Origin: Moraxella porci DSM 25326
GTDB lineage: Bacteria; Pseudomonadota; Gammaproteobacteria; Pseudomonadales; Moraxellaceae
Length of the DNA stretch: 64,000 bases
NCBI RefSeq assembly: GCF_002014855.1
Contig: NZ_MUYV01000001.1
Coordinates: forward strand, 186,001-250,000
Direction of reading: 5' to 3'
Part shown: one piece after another, positions 45,127-54,515 of the stretch
Layout: each line of letters starts with the position of its first letter
How positions within the stretch are numbered: position 1 is the stretch's first letter
Program-made: the position numbers and the translations under genes
Notes under the pieces: model-generated
Databases searched by the model: none
What the model saw: only the letters and a program-made list of their open reading frames with translations
Told to the model about the DNA's origin: nothing

Positions 45127-45750
45127 TTAGGCAACTTGTGGCAGCTTGTCATCATCCAGCACAGCCAGTCCACAGCGTTTCAAAAAATTATTAAACAGCT
45201 GATAGCCATGTTCACTCAGGATGGATTCTGGGTGAAACTGCACACCTTCGACATCCAGCGTCTTATGGCGTACACCCATGATTTCTTGCATACTGCCATC
45301 ATCATGAGTTGTCCATGCAGTCATCTCTAAACACTCAGGTAAAGTATTTTTATCAATTACCAGTGAATGATAGCGTGTGGCAGTGAATGGATTTGGCAAG
45401 TTTTCAAACACCCCTTGGTTGGTATGATGTATCTGTGAGAGCCTGCCATGCATCACTTCGCCAGCACGCACCACTTGACCACCAAAGGCTTGACCAATAG
45501 CCTGATGACCAAGGCAGACGCCTAAGATGGGGATTTGTCCAGAGAGCTTTTGAAGAATCTCAAGTGTCACTCCAGCTTCGGTTGGACTGCAAGGGCCAGG
45601 GCCAAGCACGATGGCTTTTGGGTCAAGCTTGATAATCTCATCCAAAGTGGTTTCGTCATTACGCCACACGGTGATGTCTTGCTTTAGTTCACCAAAATAT
45701 TGAACAATATTATAAGTAAAACTGCAATAGTTATCGATCATCAGTATCAT
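45127..45750 (-). CDS. trpG: anthranilate synthase component II (glutamine amidotransferase)
   Basis: A 207-residue class I glutaminase supplying ammonia to TrpE (and possibly PabB for folate). Catalytic Cys in [10 protein letters not shown], and the His-Glu pair in [11 protein letters not shown]. The N-terminus reads [14 protein letters not shown], while the family almost always has IDNYDSFTYN; here Asp9 is Cys (TGC). Otherwise it is intact. trpE is not in the window. The first gene of the trpGDC-trpS-scpAB run. Confidence 0.96.
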   Translation of the reverse strand: MILMIDNYCSFTYNIVQYFGELKQDITVWRNDETTLDEIIKLDPKAIVLGPGPCSPTEAGVTLEILQKLSGQIPILGVCLGHQAIGQAFGGQVVRAGEVMHGRLSQIHHTNQGVFENLPNPFTATRYHSLVIDKNTLPECLEMTAWTTHDDGSMQEIMGVRHKTLDVEGVQFHPESILSEHGYQLFNNFLKRCGLAVLDDDKLPQVA

Positions 45751-45937
45751 GAGGGTGACAGTCCTTAATTAAAAATCGGATACAATCCATAAAAATGCAT
45801 CATTAATATTTTATTTTATCATGATGTGCAGCTGCTTAAAAGCACATAAGTTAGCATCGGCCAATGCCATCAATCAATAATCAAACCACAGCCAAAGCAC
45901 GAATGACTGATGGCGTGATCAAAAATCAGCAATGATT

Positions 45938-46321
45938 TTACCACACAGTATTGGCAGGCTCATAATGTAGCACATCGGTGATGCGATTATTACCATCGAC
46001 CAGCACGACATTGGGTTTGTGAGCTTTGGCTTTGTCGTCATCCATCATTACATAATTCATAATAATGACAATGTCGCCTGCTTGCACTTTGCGGGCGGCG
46101 GCACCATTTAGGCAGACAATGCCACTACCACGCCCGCCTGCGATGGTATAAGTCTCAAAGCGTTCGCCATTGTTGTTATTGACGATGGCGACTTTTTCAT
46201 TCACCAAAATCCCAGCCGCATCGAGCAAATCGACATCAATGGTGATACTACCGACATAGTTGAGATTGGCCTCTGTGACTGTGGCGCGGTGGATTTTGCC
46301 ACCGAGTAGGGTGCGAATCAT
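45938..46321 (-). CDS. panD: aspartate 1-decarboxylase
   Basis: A 127-residue pyruvoyl enzyme making beta-alanine for pantothenate and CoA. It begins [20 protein letters not shown], and the self-cleavage site is Gly24-Ser25 in [21 protein letters not shown] and the [10 protein letters not shown] tail are typical. ATG at 46321, with AAAGAG upstream; an in-frame TTG lies 7 codons further. panB and panC are not nearby; it lies 26 nt after lpxL. Confidence 0.96.
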   Translation of the reverse strand: MIRTLLGGKIHRATVTEANLNYVGSITIDVDLLDAAGILVNEKVAIVNNNNGERFETYTIAGGRGSGIVCLNGAAARKVQAGDIVIIMNYVMMDDDKAKAHKPNVVLVDGNNRITDVLHYEPANTVW

Positions 46322-46347
46322 AATTTTCTCTTTTATTAACAAGTATA

Positions 46348-47394
46348 TTAGCGATTATAATAATTGGTGCCATCCGCTTGGTTCTTGAACCTGCGGTGAA
46401 ACCACATCCATTGACTGACATCTTTTAGGATATTGGCTTCTACCAAGCGATTGATGCGTTCGGCATCAGCCACTTCATCGGATGATGGATAATTATCCAA
46501 AACAGGGCTTAGCGTGATGTGATAATGTGGGCGACGACCCGACGGGATAAAATCAGGGGTCTGACGCACCATATCCATCATGATGACGGCAGGCGGATTG
46601 GATTTATCGCCCATCTTGGCAAGGCGACGCTGAGCGGTGATGGTGGCAGCAGGCACACCAAAAAAAGTCGCCATCACACCATGCTCTAGCCCAAAGTCTT
46701 GGTCAGGCGAATACCAAATCACACGACCAGCTTTGATGCGTGTGATGAGTTTTTTCATATCACGACTGGAGATTTGCTCATCAAAAATACGACGACGCGC
46801 GTTATAAATAAACCATTCCAACAAAGGATTGTTTTGTGGGCGATACACGCAATCAGCACCAAAAAACTGCGTACACAGTCTGCCACCCAGATCAAGTGTC
46901 GTATAATGACCACCGAGCAAAATCACTGCCTTGCCGTCCTTTTGGGCATTGACAAGGTGCTGCAGACCTGAGATGCTAAAGCTGCGCACAAAGACATTGG
47001 GGCGAAACCACGCACACAGACTTTCAAAAATACCAATACCTTGATTGATAAATACCTGACGGGCGATGGCTTGGCGTTCGTCATCGGTTTTATTGGGAAA
47101 GGCAAGCTTTAAATTGGTGAGTGTATCATTAACCCGTCGTTTAACCAGTGTAAACACAAGCTTACCAAAGGCTCGCCCAATCATAAACTGAATGCGTAGC
47201 GGTAGATAAATCAGCGGCAGCATGAACGCCATCACTAGCCAAAATCCCCAATATCGTGGGTGTAAAAATGCCCACTGAAATGGCTTAGCATCAGCGATAT
47301 GCGTCTGTTTATGATTGTCGGTGAGCGTGATGGCAGATTTGATGCTTGTTACTTGCTGATCACCGCAGCCACATTGATGATTGTCGCAGCTCAT
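46348..47394 (-). CDS. lpxL: lipid A lauroyl/acyl transferase, LpxL/HtrB-like
   Basis: A 348-residue inner-membrane acyltransferase adding secondary acyl chains to lipid A. One N-terminal membrane anchor (about 50-75) is followed by the catalytic HX4D motif in [12 protein letters not shown] and by [15 protein letters not shown] and FFGVPAATI. The C-terminus is [10 protein letters not shown]. It has an unusual Cys-rich N-terminus ([14 protein letters not shown]) of about 40 residues. It overlaps the uup stop by 4 nt. Confidence 0.92.
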   Translation of the reverse strand: MSCDNHQCGCGDQQVTSIKSAITLTDNHKQTHIADAKPFQWAFLHPRYWGFWLVMAFMLPLIYLPLRIQFMIGRAFGKLVFTLVKRRVNDTLTNLKLAFPNKTDDERQAIARQVFINQGIGIFESLCAWFRPNVFVRSFSISGLQHLVNAQKDGKAVILLGGHYTTLDLGGRLCTQFFGADCVYRPQNNPLLEWFIYNARRRIFDEQISSRDMKKLITRIKAGRVIWYSPDQDFGLEHGVMATFFGVPAATITAQRRLAKMGDKSNPPAVIMMDMVRQTPDFIPSGRRPHYHITLSPVLDNYPSSDEVADAERINRLVEANILKDVSQWMWFHRRFKNQADGTNYYNR

Positions 47395-49352
47395 TTACTG
47401 ATACTCTCTAATTCATCCCAGCGTTCAAGCTTGATGAGTAATAATTCATCAATCTCACCCAGTCGCTCGCTCGCTGCCGTCGCTGCGGCTAGATCTCTGA
47501 TAAACCATGAGCCGTCTTCAAGCTTGGCATTCAGATCGTTTTGCTCAGCTTCTAGGGCAGCGATTTCATCTGGTAGGCTCTCTAGCTCTCGCTGTTCTTT
47601 ATAAGACAGTTTGCGTTTGCCGTCGGGTTTTTGGGCGGGTGCAGACGTAGGCTTAACTGTTTCGGCGTTGTTAGAGTTGGCATCGGATTTGGTGTCTGAT
47701 TTGACAGGCTTTGGATTGGCTGCCAAATACCGCTCATGCTGCACCAAGTAATCTTCATAACCACCGACATATTCAAGCACCACACCATCGCCATGCTTGT
47801 CGGTATCAAATACCCAAGTTTGGGTGACGACATTATCCATAAAGGCACGATCATGGCTGATGAGTAGCACAGTGCCATCAAAATTTACGACAAATTCTTC
47901 CAAAAGCTCAAGCGTTGCCATATCCAAGTCATTGGTCGGCTCATCAAGTACCAAGACATTGGCAGGCTTGAGTAGTAATTTGGCAAGCAGCACTCGGGCT
48001 TTTTCGCCACCTGATAGGGCTTTGACAGGCGTACGAGCACGATTTGGACTAAACAAAAAGTCTTGCAAATAGCCCAAAATATGCGTCTTACGGCCGCCAA
48101 CTTCGACATGATCTGAGCCTTCTGAGACATTGTCAGCGACTGATTTATCAGGATCGAGATCATCTTTTAGTTGATCAAAAAAAGCAATGTTGAGATTGGT
48201 GCCAAGCTTGACTGAGCCTTGTTTGATGGCAGAATTATCCAGTCCCAAGATGGACTTAATTAAGGTGGTCTTACCAACACCATTTTTGCCGATGATGCCG
48301 ACTTTATCACCACGCAGTAGTAATGTGCTAAAGTCTTTTAATAAAATCTTATCATCATACTCCAGTGTCAGATGATTGACTTCGCAGATGATTTTGCCAG
48401 ATTTTTCGCTGGTATTTTGGCTAATTTGGACATTGCCGACGACATCACGGCGTGCTTTTCGCTCTTCTCGCAGTGCTTTTAGGGCGCGGACACGACCTTC
48501 GTTGCGAGTACGGCGCGCCTTGATGCCTTGACGAATCCATGCTTCTTCTTGGGCGAGTTTTTTGTCAAATTCTGCAAAGCTTTTTTGTTCACTGGCAAGC
48601 TCAAGCTCTTTAAGTTCTTGGTAGCGTGCATAGCCGCCTGCACCTTGATTGACATCATAACTGTTCAGCTGACCGCGATCCAGCTCAATGATACGAGTGG
48701 CAAGGCGATCGACGAATTTACGATCGTGCGTGATAAACAATACGGTCAAGCGCTCGTTTAATAAGAAATTCTCAAGCCAATCGATACTTTCGATGTCCAA
48801 ATGGTTGGTCGGTTCATCAAGCAGTAGCACATCAGGTTCGGTAACGAGTGCACGGGCAAGCAGCACACGGCGTTTGCGACCCCCTGATAATTCATTCAGA
48901 TTGCTATTGGCATCCAAACCCATGCTGTCGATGATCGCACGAGCCTTACGCTCAAAGTCCCAGCCGTGTAGCACATCTAAAGTATGCTGCAGATGACTCA
49001 TCTCATCGCAAGCGGCGGCATTACCCAGACCGCACGCATCGCTTGCGATTTGATAGGCTTTGAGCGTATCAGCGATCTGCTGGTTACCACCCATCACCAC
49101 ATCAAGCACAGTCGCATCTCCATTTGGCACATCTTGGGCGAGCATGGCGATTTTGGTACCATCTTTGATCAGCACTTCGCCATCATCGGCGTGCAGATCG
49201 CCTGTGATGAGCTTGAGCAGGGTGGATTTGCCTTCGCCATTTCGTCCGATCAAGCACACGCGTTCATACGGCTCAAGGCTAAAATTCACCCCGTCCAAAA
49301 TCGGTGCGACACCAAAGGCCAAGTGGATATTTTTGAGTTGTATTAATGCCAT
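47391..49352 (-). CDS. uup: ABC-F ATPase Uup
   Basis: A 653-residue soluble protein with two ABC domains and no membrane part. First Walker A GRNGEGKST (36-44) with LSGGRKRR and LLLDEPTNHLD; second GKNGVGKTT with LSGGEKAR and LVLDEPTNDLD. A Lys/Glu-rich linker lies between. A C-terminal coiled coil (SYKEQRELESLPDEIAALEA onwards) is the Uup hallmark and binds nucleic acid. It acts on ribosomes or replication/repair intermediates. It lies upstream of and overlaps lpxL. Confidence 0.95.
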   Translation of the reverse strand: MALIQLKNIHLAFGVAPILDGVNFSLEPYERVCLIGRNGEGKSTLLKLITGDLHADDGEVLIKDGTKIAMLAQDVPNGDATVLDVVMGGNQQIADTLKAYQIASDACGLGNAAACDEMSHLQHTLDVLHGWDFERKARAIIDSMGLDANSNLNELSGGRKRRVLLARALVTEPDVLLLDEPTNHLDIESIDWLENFLLNERLTVLFITHDRKFVDRLATRIIELDRGQLNSYDVNQGAGGYARYQELKELELASEQKSFAEFDKKLAQEEAWIRQGIKARRTRNEGRVRALKALREERKARRDVVGNVQISQNTSEKSGKIICEVNHLTLEYDDKILLKDFSTLLLRGDKVGIIGKNGVGKTTLIKSILGLDNSAIKQGSVKLGTNLNIAFFDQLKDDLDPDKSVADNVSEGSDHVEVGGRKTHILGYLQDFLFSPNRARTPVKALSGGEKARVLLAKLLLKPANVLVLDEPTNDLDMATLELLEEFVVNFDGTVLLISHDRAFMDNVVTQTWVFDTDKHGDGVVLEYVGGYEDYLVQHERYLAANPKPVKSDTKSDANSNNAETVKPTSAPAQKPDGKRKLSYKEQRELESLPDEIAALEAEQNDLNAKLEDGSWFIRDLAAATAASERLGEIDELLLIKLERWDELESISK

Positions 49353-49455
49353 AAGCTGCCAAATCGAAAATCACTGAAATAAAGGTGCATATAATACCAA
49401 AATTTCGCCAAAAATTGTGTACAATATTGGCAATTTTCTGACTGGAGCGTCTGCC

Positions 49456-49677
49456 ATGACCACCACGCCAAGCTCTGATGACATCATCGAATTACAAACC
49501 CGCCTAAGTTTCTTGGAAGATACCTGCGATAAGCTGAACGAAGTCATCGCTCGTCAAGACCGTCAGCTGATGGACTTACAAGACCAGCTGAAGCTCATCT
49601 ATGCACAGATGACCATCAAAGAAGATGCAGGCGTGGCACCGTTTGACCTATTTGCCGACAGACCGCCGCATTATTGA
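49456..49677 (+). CDS. slyX: SlyX family protein
   Basis: A 73-residue, coiled-coil protein of unknown biochemical role. It begins MTTTPSSDDIIELQTRLSFL and ends with the family's conserved PPHY. The start is ATG at 49456, preceded by GGAG; the frame runs upstream to a GTG at 49417 but without support. Divergent from uup. Confidence 0.9.
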   Translation: MTTTPSSDDIIELQTRLSFLEDTCDKLNEVIARQDRQLMDLQDQLKLIYAQMTIKEDAGVAPFDLFADRPPHY

Positions 49678-49743
49678 TGGCAACTGGTGAAAGCGGCATT
49701 AGCATGAATGGCAAAAAATCACCAAAAATTTCCAAAATTACAC

Positions 49744-49772
49744 TTGTCTTGTATATAAAATTGATTTAAGAT
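49744..49772 (+). promoter_or_regulatory. candidate porin promoter
   Basis: TTGTCT (49744-49749), a 17-nt spacer, and TAAGAT (49767-49772), implying an 80-90 nt leader before the ATG at 49865. Confidence 0.45.
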
Positions 49773-49864
49773 ACAAATGTGCAAAAGTTGTGTTGTTTGC
49801 TTACAAAAAGGAGGGCATGGACAATATTTTGCATGGACTAAGGATTGTTAATTTGGAGAAAATT

Positions 49865-51295
49865 ATGAGCTCAACATTTGGATATAAAGCGTTAAGCCTA
49901 GCTGTGGTCTCAGCATTGGCAGCCACTTCTGCACACTCAGCAGGTCTGGACCGTTCAGGTCAGGATGTGACCGCGTTTTTACAAGATGGCACCTATGCCG
50001 AAGCTGTTTATACTTATATTGATGCTGATGTATCAGGAAAAGATGCTTCAGGCAATGTCGTGCCAGATGGTGCCGAGGCTTATGACTTTTTCCGTTTTGG
50101 TGTAAAAGGCGATCTGAATGACCGCTTTAGCGTCGGTGTGTTGTATGATGAGCCATTTGGTGCAGCGGTACAATATAGCGGTAATAATAATTTCGTTGCT
50201 GATGCTGACAGTGCACTTGCAACAATTACTCAGAGACAAATCCCTAACGCTACTGCTGGAAATTTTGCTTTGCAACAAATTCGTGATGGTATTAGCCGTA
50301 TTGATGCAGTTATTGAATCTATCAATGCTAATGAAAGCAGTGGCAGAATTAACGCTCAGCAAGCAGAGGCTGTACGCACACCTCTGGAGAGCCAAAGAGC
50401 TGTCTTGGTAAATCGAGAACAAGGTTTGCAAGATGTGTTGAATAGTGATCAACAAGGCACTAATGTTGAGATCCGCACCCATAATTTGACAACTTTGGTG
50501 GGTGCTAAATTTGGTGAAAAGCGCAATTTCCAAATCTATGGTGGTGCTGCAGCGCAGCATCTGACTGGTGAGGTGCATCTGCGCGGTACGGCTTATTTAG
50601 CTGCTAATGGCTATGATGCGCGCATCAGCCCTGATACGGCTGTCGGCTGGGTGGCTGGTGTGGCTTATTCCAAGCCTGAAATCGCACTTAAAGCTGCGTT
50701 GACTTATCGTTCTGAAATTGAGCATAAGAGTACCATCGCTGAGGTATTGCCAGCTTCAGGTCTACTTGGAAATAATCCTAACAGTACTCGTGATTTTGCA
50801 GTCACTTTGCCAGAGTCTTATAACCTAGACTTCCAAACTGGCATTAACCCAACCACGCTATTGACCGCCAAAGTGCGCTATGTGCCATGGTCTGATTTCG
50901 ATATTCGTCCACCAGCTTATGGTGATGCAGCAGAGCGTGTTTATGGCAAACAATTACCAATCGTTAGCTATGATAAAGACCAGTGGTCTGCTGAAGTTGG
51001 TCTAGGCAAACGCCTATCTGATCGCTTGGCAGTATCAGGCTCTGTAGGTTGGGATAGTGGTGCTGGCAACCCAACAACAACCCTAGGTCCGATTGAAGGT
51101 TATTATTCTGTTGGTCTGGGTGCTAAATACGACCTAACTCCACAATGGTCGTTGGCAGTTGGCGGTAAGTATCTTAAATTTGGCGATGCAGATGCTCAAA
51201 TTCCATCACAAGTCGGAACTTCTGCGCTATCAGGGCGATTTGAAGACAATGACGGCTTTATCGCTGGTGTGAAATTGGCCTATCAAGCCAAATAA
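49865..51295 (+). CDS. FadL-family outer-membrane porin, OmpE-like
   Basis: A 477-residue outer-membrane beta-barrel. Signal peptide 1-25 (cut after SAHS-A), then AGLDRSGQDVTAFLQDGTYA, which resembles Moraxella OmpE and FadL-type hydrophobic-substrate channels. The C-terminus ends FIAGVKLAYQAK with alternating aromatic residues. Residues about 115-198 are a Gln/Ala/Ile-rich helical insert that interrupts the barrel pattern and is more AT-rich. ATG at 49865 has GGAG 7 nt upstream; ATG at 49817 is in frame with AAGGAGGG just upstream. It likely admits fatty acids, fitting the downstream acyl-CoA ligase. Confidence 0.85.
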   Translation: MSSTFGYKALSLAVVSALAATSAHSAGLDRSGQDVTAFLQDGTYAEAVYTYIDADVSGKDASGNVVPDGAEAYDFFRFGVKGDLNDRFSVGVLYDEPFGAAVQYSGNNNFVADADSALATITQRQIPNATAGNFALQQIRDGISRIDAVIESINANESSGRINAQQAEAVRTPLESQRAVLVNREQGLQDVLNSDQQGTNVEIRTHNLTTLVGAKFGEKRNFQIYGGAAAQHLTGEVHLRGTAYLAANGYDARISPDTAVGWVAGVAYSKPEIALKAALTYRSEIEHKSTIAEVLPASGLLGNNPNSTRDFAVTLPESYNLDFQTGINPTTLLTAKVRYVPWSDFDIRPPAYGDAAERVYGKQLPIVSYDKDQWSAEVGLGKRLSDRLAVSGSVGWDSGAGNPTTTLGPIEGYYSVGLGAKYDLTPQWSLAVGGKYLKFGDADAQIPSQVGTSALSGRFEDNDGFIAGVKLAYQAK

Positions 51296-51310
51296 TCCAC
51301 TTGGCATAAC

Positions 51311-51343
51311 AAAAAGACCAGACTGTGACAGTTTGGTCTTTTT
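51311..51343. terminator. porin gene terminator
   Basis: Arms AAAAAGACCA and TGGTCTTTTT with extra AC/GT pairing; flanked by A and T tracts. Confidence 0.9.
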
Positions 51344-51349
51344 ATTGGC

Positions 51350-51381
51350 CTTAAAAAAGAAGCCTAGAAATTACTAGGCTT
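51350..51381 (-). terminator. acyl-CoA ligase gene terminator
   Basis: Arms AAGCCTAG and CTAGGCTT (51360-51367, 51374-51381) with loop AAATTA. On the minus strand it is followed by CTTTTTTAAGG. Confidence 0.85.
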
Positions 51382-51397
51382 ATGATAGGTAGTATAA

Positions 51398-53062
51398 TTA
51401 GGCAAACAACCCTTGGGCGTACATCTGGCGCATGACTTTTTTGTCAAGCTTGCCAACACTGGTTTTGGGCAGTTCGCTGACGAATTTCACCTCACTTGGA
51501 ATGGCGTATTTGGCGATCAGTCCACGCTCGACGGCCTGTAGCCCGATGGCGATGATGTCATCGGCTGATGTGTCTTGATGGGTGGGCTTAAGTACGATCA
51601 GCGCCAGTGGACGCTCGCCCCATTTGGCATCAGGAATGCCGATGACAGCGATGTCAGCGACACTCGGATGTAGTGATAATAAGGTCTCGATCTCAAGCGA
51701 TGACACCCATTCACCACCAGATTTGATGACATCTTTAAGGCGGTCGGTGACTTGTAGTTCGCCTTTATCATTCATGTGGGCAATGTCTTGGGTGTGCAAA
51801 AATCCACCTTCCCACAGTTCATCGCCTGCATCTTGGTTTTTAAAATAGCTTTGGGTTAGCCAAGGCGAGCGTACGACAATCTCGCCAGTGGTTTTGCCAT
51901 CGCAGGCGACTTTTTGGCCTTGATCATCCCACAGCTCGATGCGCGTGAGTACCGCAGGGGAGCCAGTCTTGATGCGGCGTTTGATGTCCTCATCATGGCT
52001 AAGCTTGTCGCTTTTATTAAAAGTGGTGCAAGCAATGACAGGACAGGTCTCTGACATGCCATAAGCGGTAAAGGCTTCAATGCCCATTTCTAGGGCTTGA
52101 CGGCACAGTCCTTCGGTGAGTCGAGAGCCACCGATGATCATCTTCATACCATTGAATGTTCGTCCACGGCTTTGCATCTCACCGATCAACATCTGCAAGA
52201 TCGTCGGCACGCCATGTGTAAAGCTGACCTGATATTTTTCCATCAGATCCACCAATGCCTGTGGTACATATCGCCCAGGATAAATCTGATCGAGACCCAC
52301 CATGGTCGCCACATAAGGCATACCCCAGCCATGCACATGAAACAGCGGCGTCACAGGCAGATAGACATCATCATAGCGCAGTCCTTGACCTTCGGCATTA
52401 AGCCCGAAAGTCGATGCTACAGCTAGGCTATGCAGCACCAGCTGACGATGGCTAAAGAACACGCCTTTTGGATTGCCCGTGGTGCCACTGGTATAAAAAG
52501 TGGTGGCGATGGTGTTTTCATCAAGATCTGGAAAATCAAATGTGTCATCAGCCGCCTCAAGCAGCGCTTCATACTCACCATCGATGCCAGCAGGGATCGG
52601 CGTACCATGATCATCCAGCCAGACGACATGCTCGACACTCGGCGCATCCGTGGCATGATCTTTGACCATCGGCGCAAATTCTGAATTTAAGAACAGCGCC
52701 TTAGGCTTGGCGTGATTGATGGTGTAAAGCACCTTATCTTCGGACAGTCGCACATTGACGGTCTGCAGAATCAGTCCACACATCGGCACCGCAAAATACA
52801 GCTCAAGATAGCGATGCGTATCCCAGTCCATCACCGCCACGACATCGCCTGCACGCAGATCCATGCCAGTCAGCACATTGGCCAGTCGGTTAATGCGTGA
52901 AAAGAAAGTCTCATAAGTCATCTCAAAGCGATCGGCATAGCGGATCAGCTTATGGCGTGAAGCGATCCTTGGGCGATCAAGAAGATTTTTGATCAGTAGG
53001 GGATAATGATAGGCGTTTTTGGCTTGATGATAGTCATCATGCAGATTTAAAATGGCACTCAT
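51398..53062 (-). CDS. fatty-acyl-CoA ligase, AlkK-like
   Basis: A 554-residue AMP-forming adenylating enzyme. Motifs: TTFYTSGTTGNPKGV (P-loop), YGMSETCPVI (A5), the GEIVVRSPWLT and HTQDIAHMNDKGELQVTDRL region (A7/A8), and SVGKLDKKVMR with the catalytic Lys. The layout resembles AlkK-type medium/long-chain acyl-CoA ligases. It activates fatty acids for beta-oxidation or lipid synthesis. AGGAAG precedes the ATG at 53062. It converges on the FadL-type porin gene, a plausible uptake-activation pair. Confidence 0.92.
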   Translation of the reverse strand: MSAILNLHDDYHQAKNAYHYPLLIKNLLDRPRIASRHKLIRYADRFEMTYETFFSRINRLANVLTGMDLRAGDVVAVMDWDTHRYLELYFAVPMCGLILQTVNVRLSEDKVLYTINHAKPKALFLNSEFAPMVKDHATDAPSVEHVVWLDDHGTPIPAGIDGEYEALLEAADDTFDFPDLDENTIATTFYTSGTTGNPKGVFFSHRQLVLHSLAVASTFGLNAEGQGLRYDDVYLPVTPLFHVHGWGMPYVATMVGLDQIYPGRYVPQALVDLMEKYQVSFTHGVPTILQMLIGEMQSRGRTFNGMKMIIGGSRLTEGLCRQALEMGIEAFTAYGMSETCPVIACTTFNKSDKLSHDEDIKRRIKTGSPAVLTRIELWDDQGQKVACDGKTTGEIVVRSPWLTQSYFKNQDAGDELWEGGFLHTQDIAHMNDKGELQVTDRLKDVIKSGGEWVSSLEIETLLSLHPSVADIAVIGIPDAKWGERPLALIVLKPTHQDTSADDIIAIGLQAVERGLIAKYAIPSEVKFVSELPKTSVGKLDKKVMRQMYAQGLFA

Positions 53063-53214
53063 AACAGCTTCCTTGTGATGGGAGTGGTTGCGTCATTGCC
53101 AGTATAATATGAACCAAAAAATTCACTTTGTAAAGATACCAAGCAAAAAATAATCACCAAATCAAGAAATCTCAACCACATCAATCAAATCGGCAACTGC
53201 ATAAAAGTGGCAAT

Positions 53215-53243
53215 AAAAAAGCCGCCTGTCATAGACAGACGAC
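53215..53243 (-). terminator. terminator downstream of the L,D-transpeptidase gene
   Basis: Arms GCCGCCTGTC (53221-53230) and GACAGACGAC (53234-53243) pair fully on the minus-strand RNA with G-U pairs; a six-T tract follows. Confidence 0.82.
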
Positions 53244-53262
53244 TGACGGATGCCGAACGCGA

Positions 53263-54321
53263 TTATAAAATCTCAACCGTTGCGCCATTTTCGATGACAG
53301 CGACCAACTCTAGCACATCCCAGTTGGTTAAGCGGATGCATCCTAAAGATGATTGACGGCTGATACCCTCAGGCACTGGTGAGCCGTGAATGCCATAGCT
53401 TGGCTTATTTAGACCCATCCAGACGACGCCGACAGGACTGTTCGGGCCTGGTGGTAGGAAGAAGACTTTTTTGTCATCGCCATCACGATTGACGGTGGCT
53501 TTATAGGTCGGCATTTTGACTTTATTAACAATTTTGTATTTGCCACCGGGTGTGGTGCTGGCATCACCGCCAACGGTGGTCGGATAGGTAGCCACCAGCT
53601 GATCACCGTTATAAGCGTATAAAATTTTATCTTTACGATCAGCGACGACGCGTGTGACTTTGCCCTCAAAAGGCTTGCCAGTATTGATGACTGTGATGGT
53701 CTCACCTGCGACAAACTTTTTATTTGGATTGAGTTTGCGCAGATACGCGACATCCATATGGAAACGCTCACCGAGCATCTCTTGGATGTTTTCATAGCTT
53801 AAAGCTTTTAGTTTTGAGCGAGCTTCGACATCAGTAGGCAGCTTTTGATAAGGGCCTTTGGCATCCTCAGCGGTAATGGTATAAGACACTAACACAGGCT
53901 GAGTGCTGTCAATGCCTTGGGTTAGTGCATCCCATGTCGCCTGATCCATGCGACCGCTTGGGGTTAGGCCTTTAATTTTTTGGAAATTGGTCAGTGCTTT
54001 TTTGGAGTTCATACCCCAGCCGCCATCAATTGGGCCAGGTGAGGCGTGGTTCCAATCAAGCAGCACTTGCAATTTTACCGTCATTGCGGTGTTTTGCTTC
54101 ATGTCTTGAGACCATTCAGATTCATTGACGCGCTTGGCATACTCATCCAAACCATGCACTGTGGTGCGTTTGCCACCTTGCTCGATGCTGTTGATCGCGG
54201 CATTATCGGCCGTTGAGCTGACCACCTCGCCAGAGACGATGTCTTGATCGCCAGTTGCATTGGCCGTAGCGATGACTAGAAAACTGGATAAAGCAAGTAC
54301 CAAAGGTTTGATCGAATTCAT
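53263..54321 (-). CDS. L,D-transpeptidase with peptidoglycan-binding domain
   Basis: A 352-residue exported enzyme. A signal peptide (1-22, cut near ANA-T) precedes a PG_binding_1 domain (about 83-135: LQVLLDWN, GWGMNSKKALTNFQ). A LysM-like region (about 175-212) and a YkuD domain (222-352) follow. Catalytic motif HGSPVPEGI (His312) and SSLGCIRL (Cys328). It forms 3-3 crosslinks in peptidoglycan or anchors proteins to it. Monocistronic. Confidence 0.94.
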   Translation of the reverse strand: MNSIKPLVLALSSFLVIATANATGDQDIVSGEVVSSTADNAAINSIEQGGKRTTVHGLDEYAKRVNESEWSQDMKQNTAMTVKLQVLLDWNHASPGPIDGGWGMNSKKALTNFQKIKGLTPSGRMDQATWDALTQGIDSTQPVLVSYTITAEDAKGPYQKLPTDVEARSKLKALSYENIQEMLGERFHMDVAYLRKLNPNKKFVAGETITVINTGKPFEGKVTRVVADRKDKILYAYNGDQLVATYPTTVGGDASTTPGGKYKIVNKVKMPTYKATVNRDGDDKKVFFLPPGPNSPVGVVWMGLNKPSYGIHGSPVPEGISRQSSLGCIRLTNWDVLELVAVIENGATVEIL

Positions 54322-54515
54322 CTTAACTTCTCAACTTAAAAAATTGATTTATTATACCATTATTGCAGCCTTGCCACAATTTATGAAGTCACTTTATGGC
54401 ACTGTGGATGGCTTGGCAGAGCGATAACTGACAGGCTGATGACTAAGATGCAAGCCATCAACCTGCGTGCCAACTTTTATAGTCATTTTATAAAAGCTTA
54501 AGTTTAACACTGTGC

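Noticed and set aside
45751..45937. Trp attenuator or leader peptide upstream of trpG
   Set aside because: No short frame with tandem Trp codons followed by alternative hairpins was found on the minus strand.
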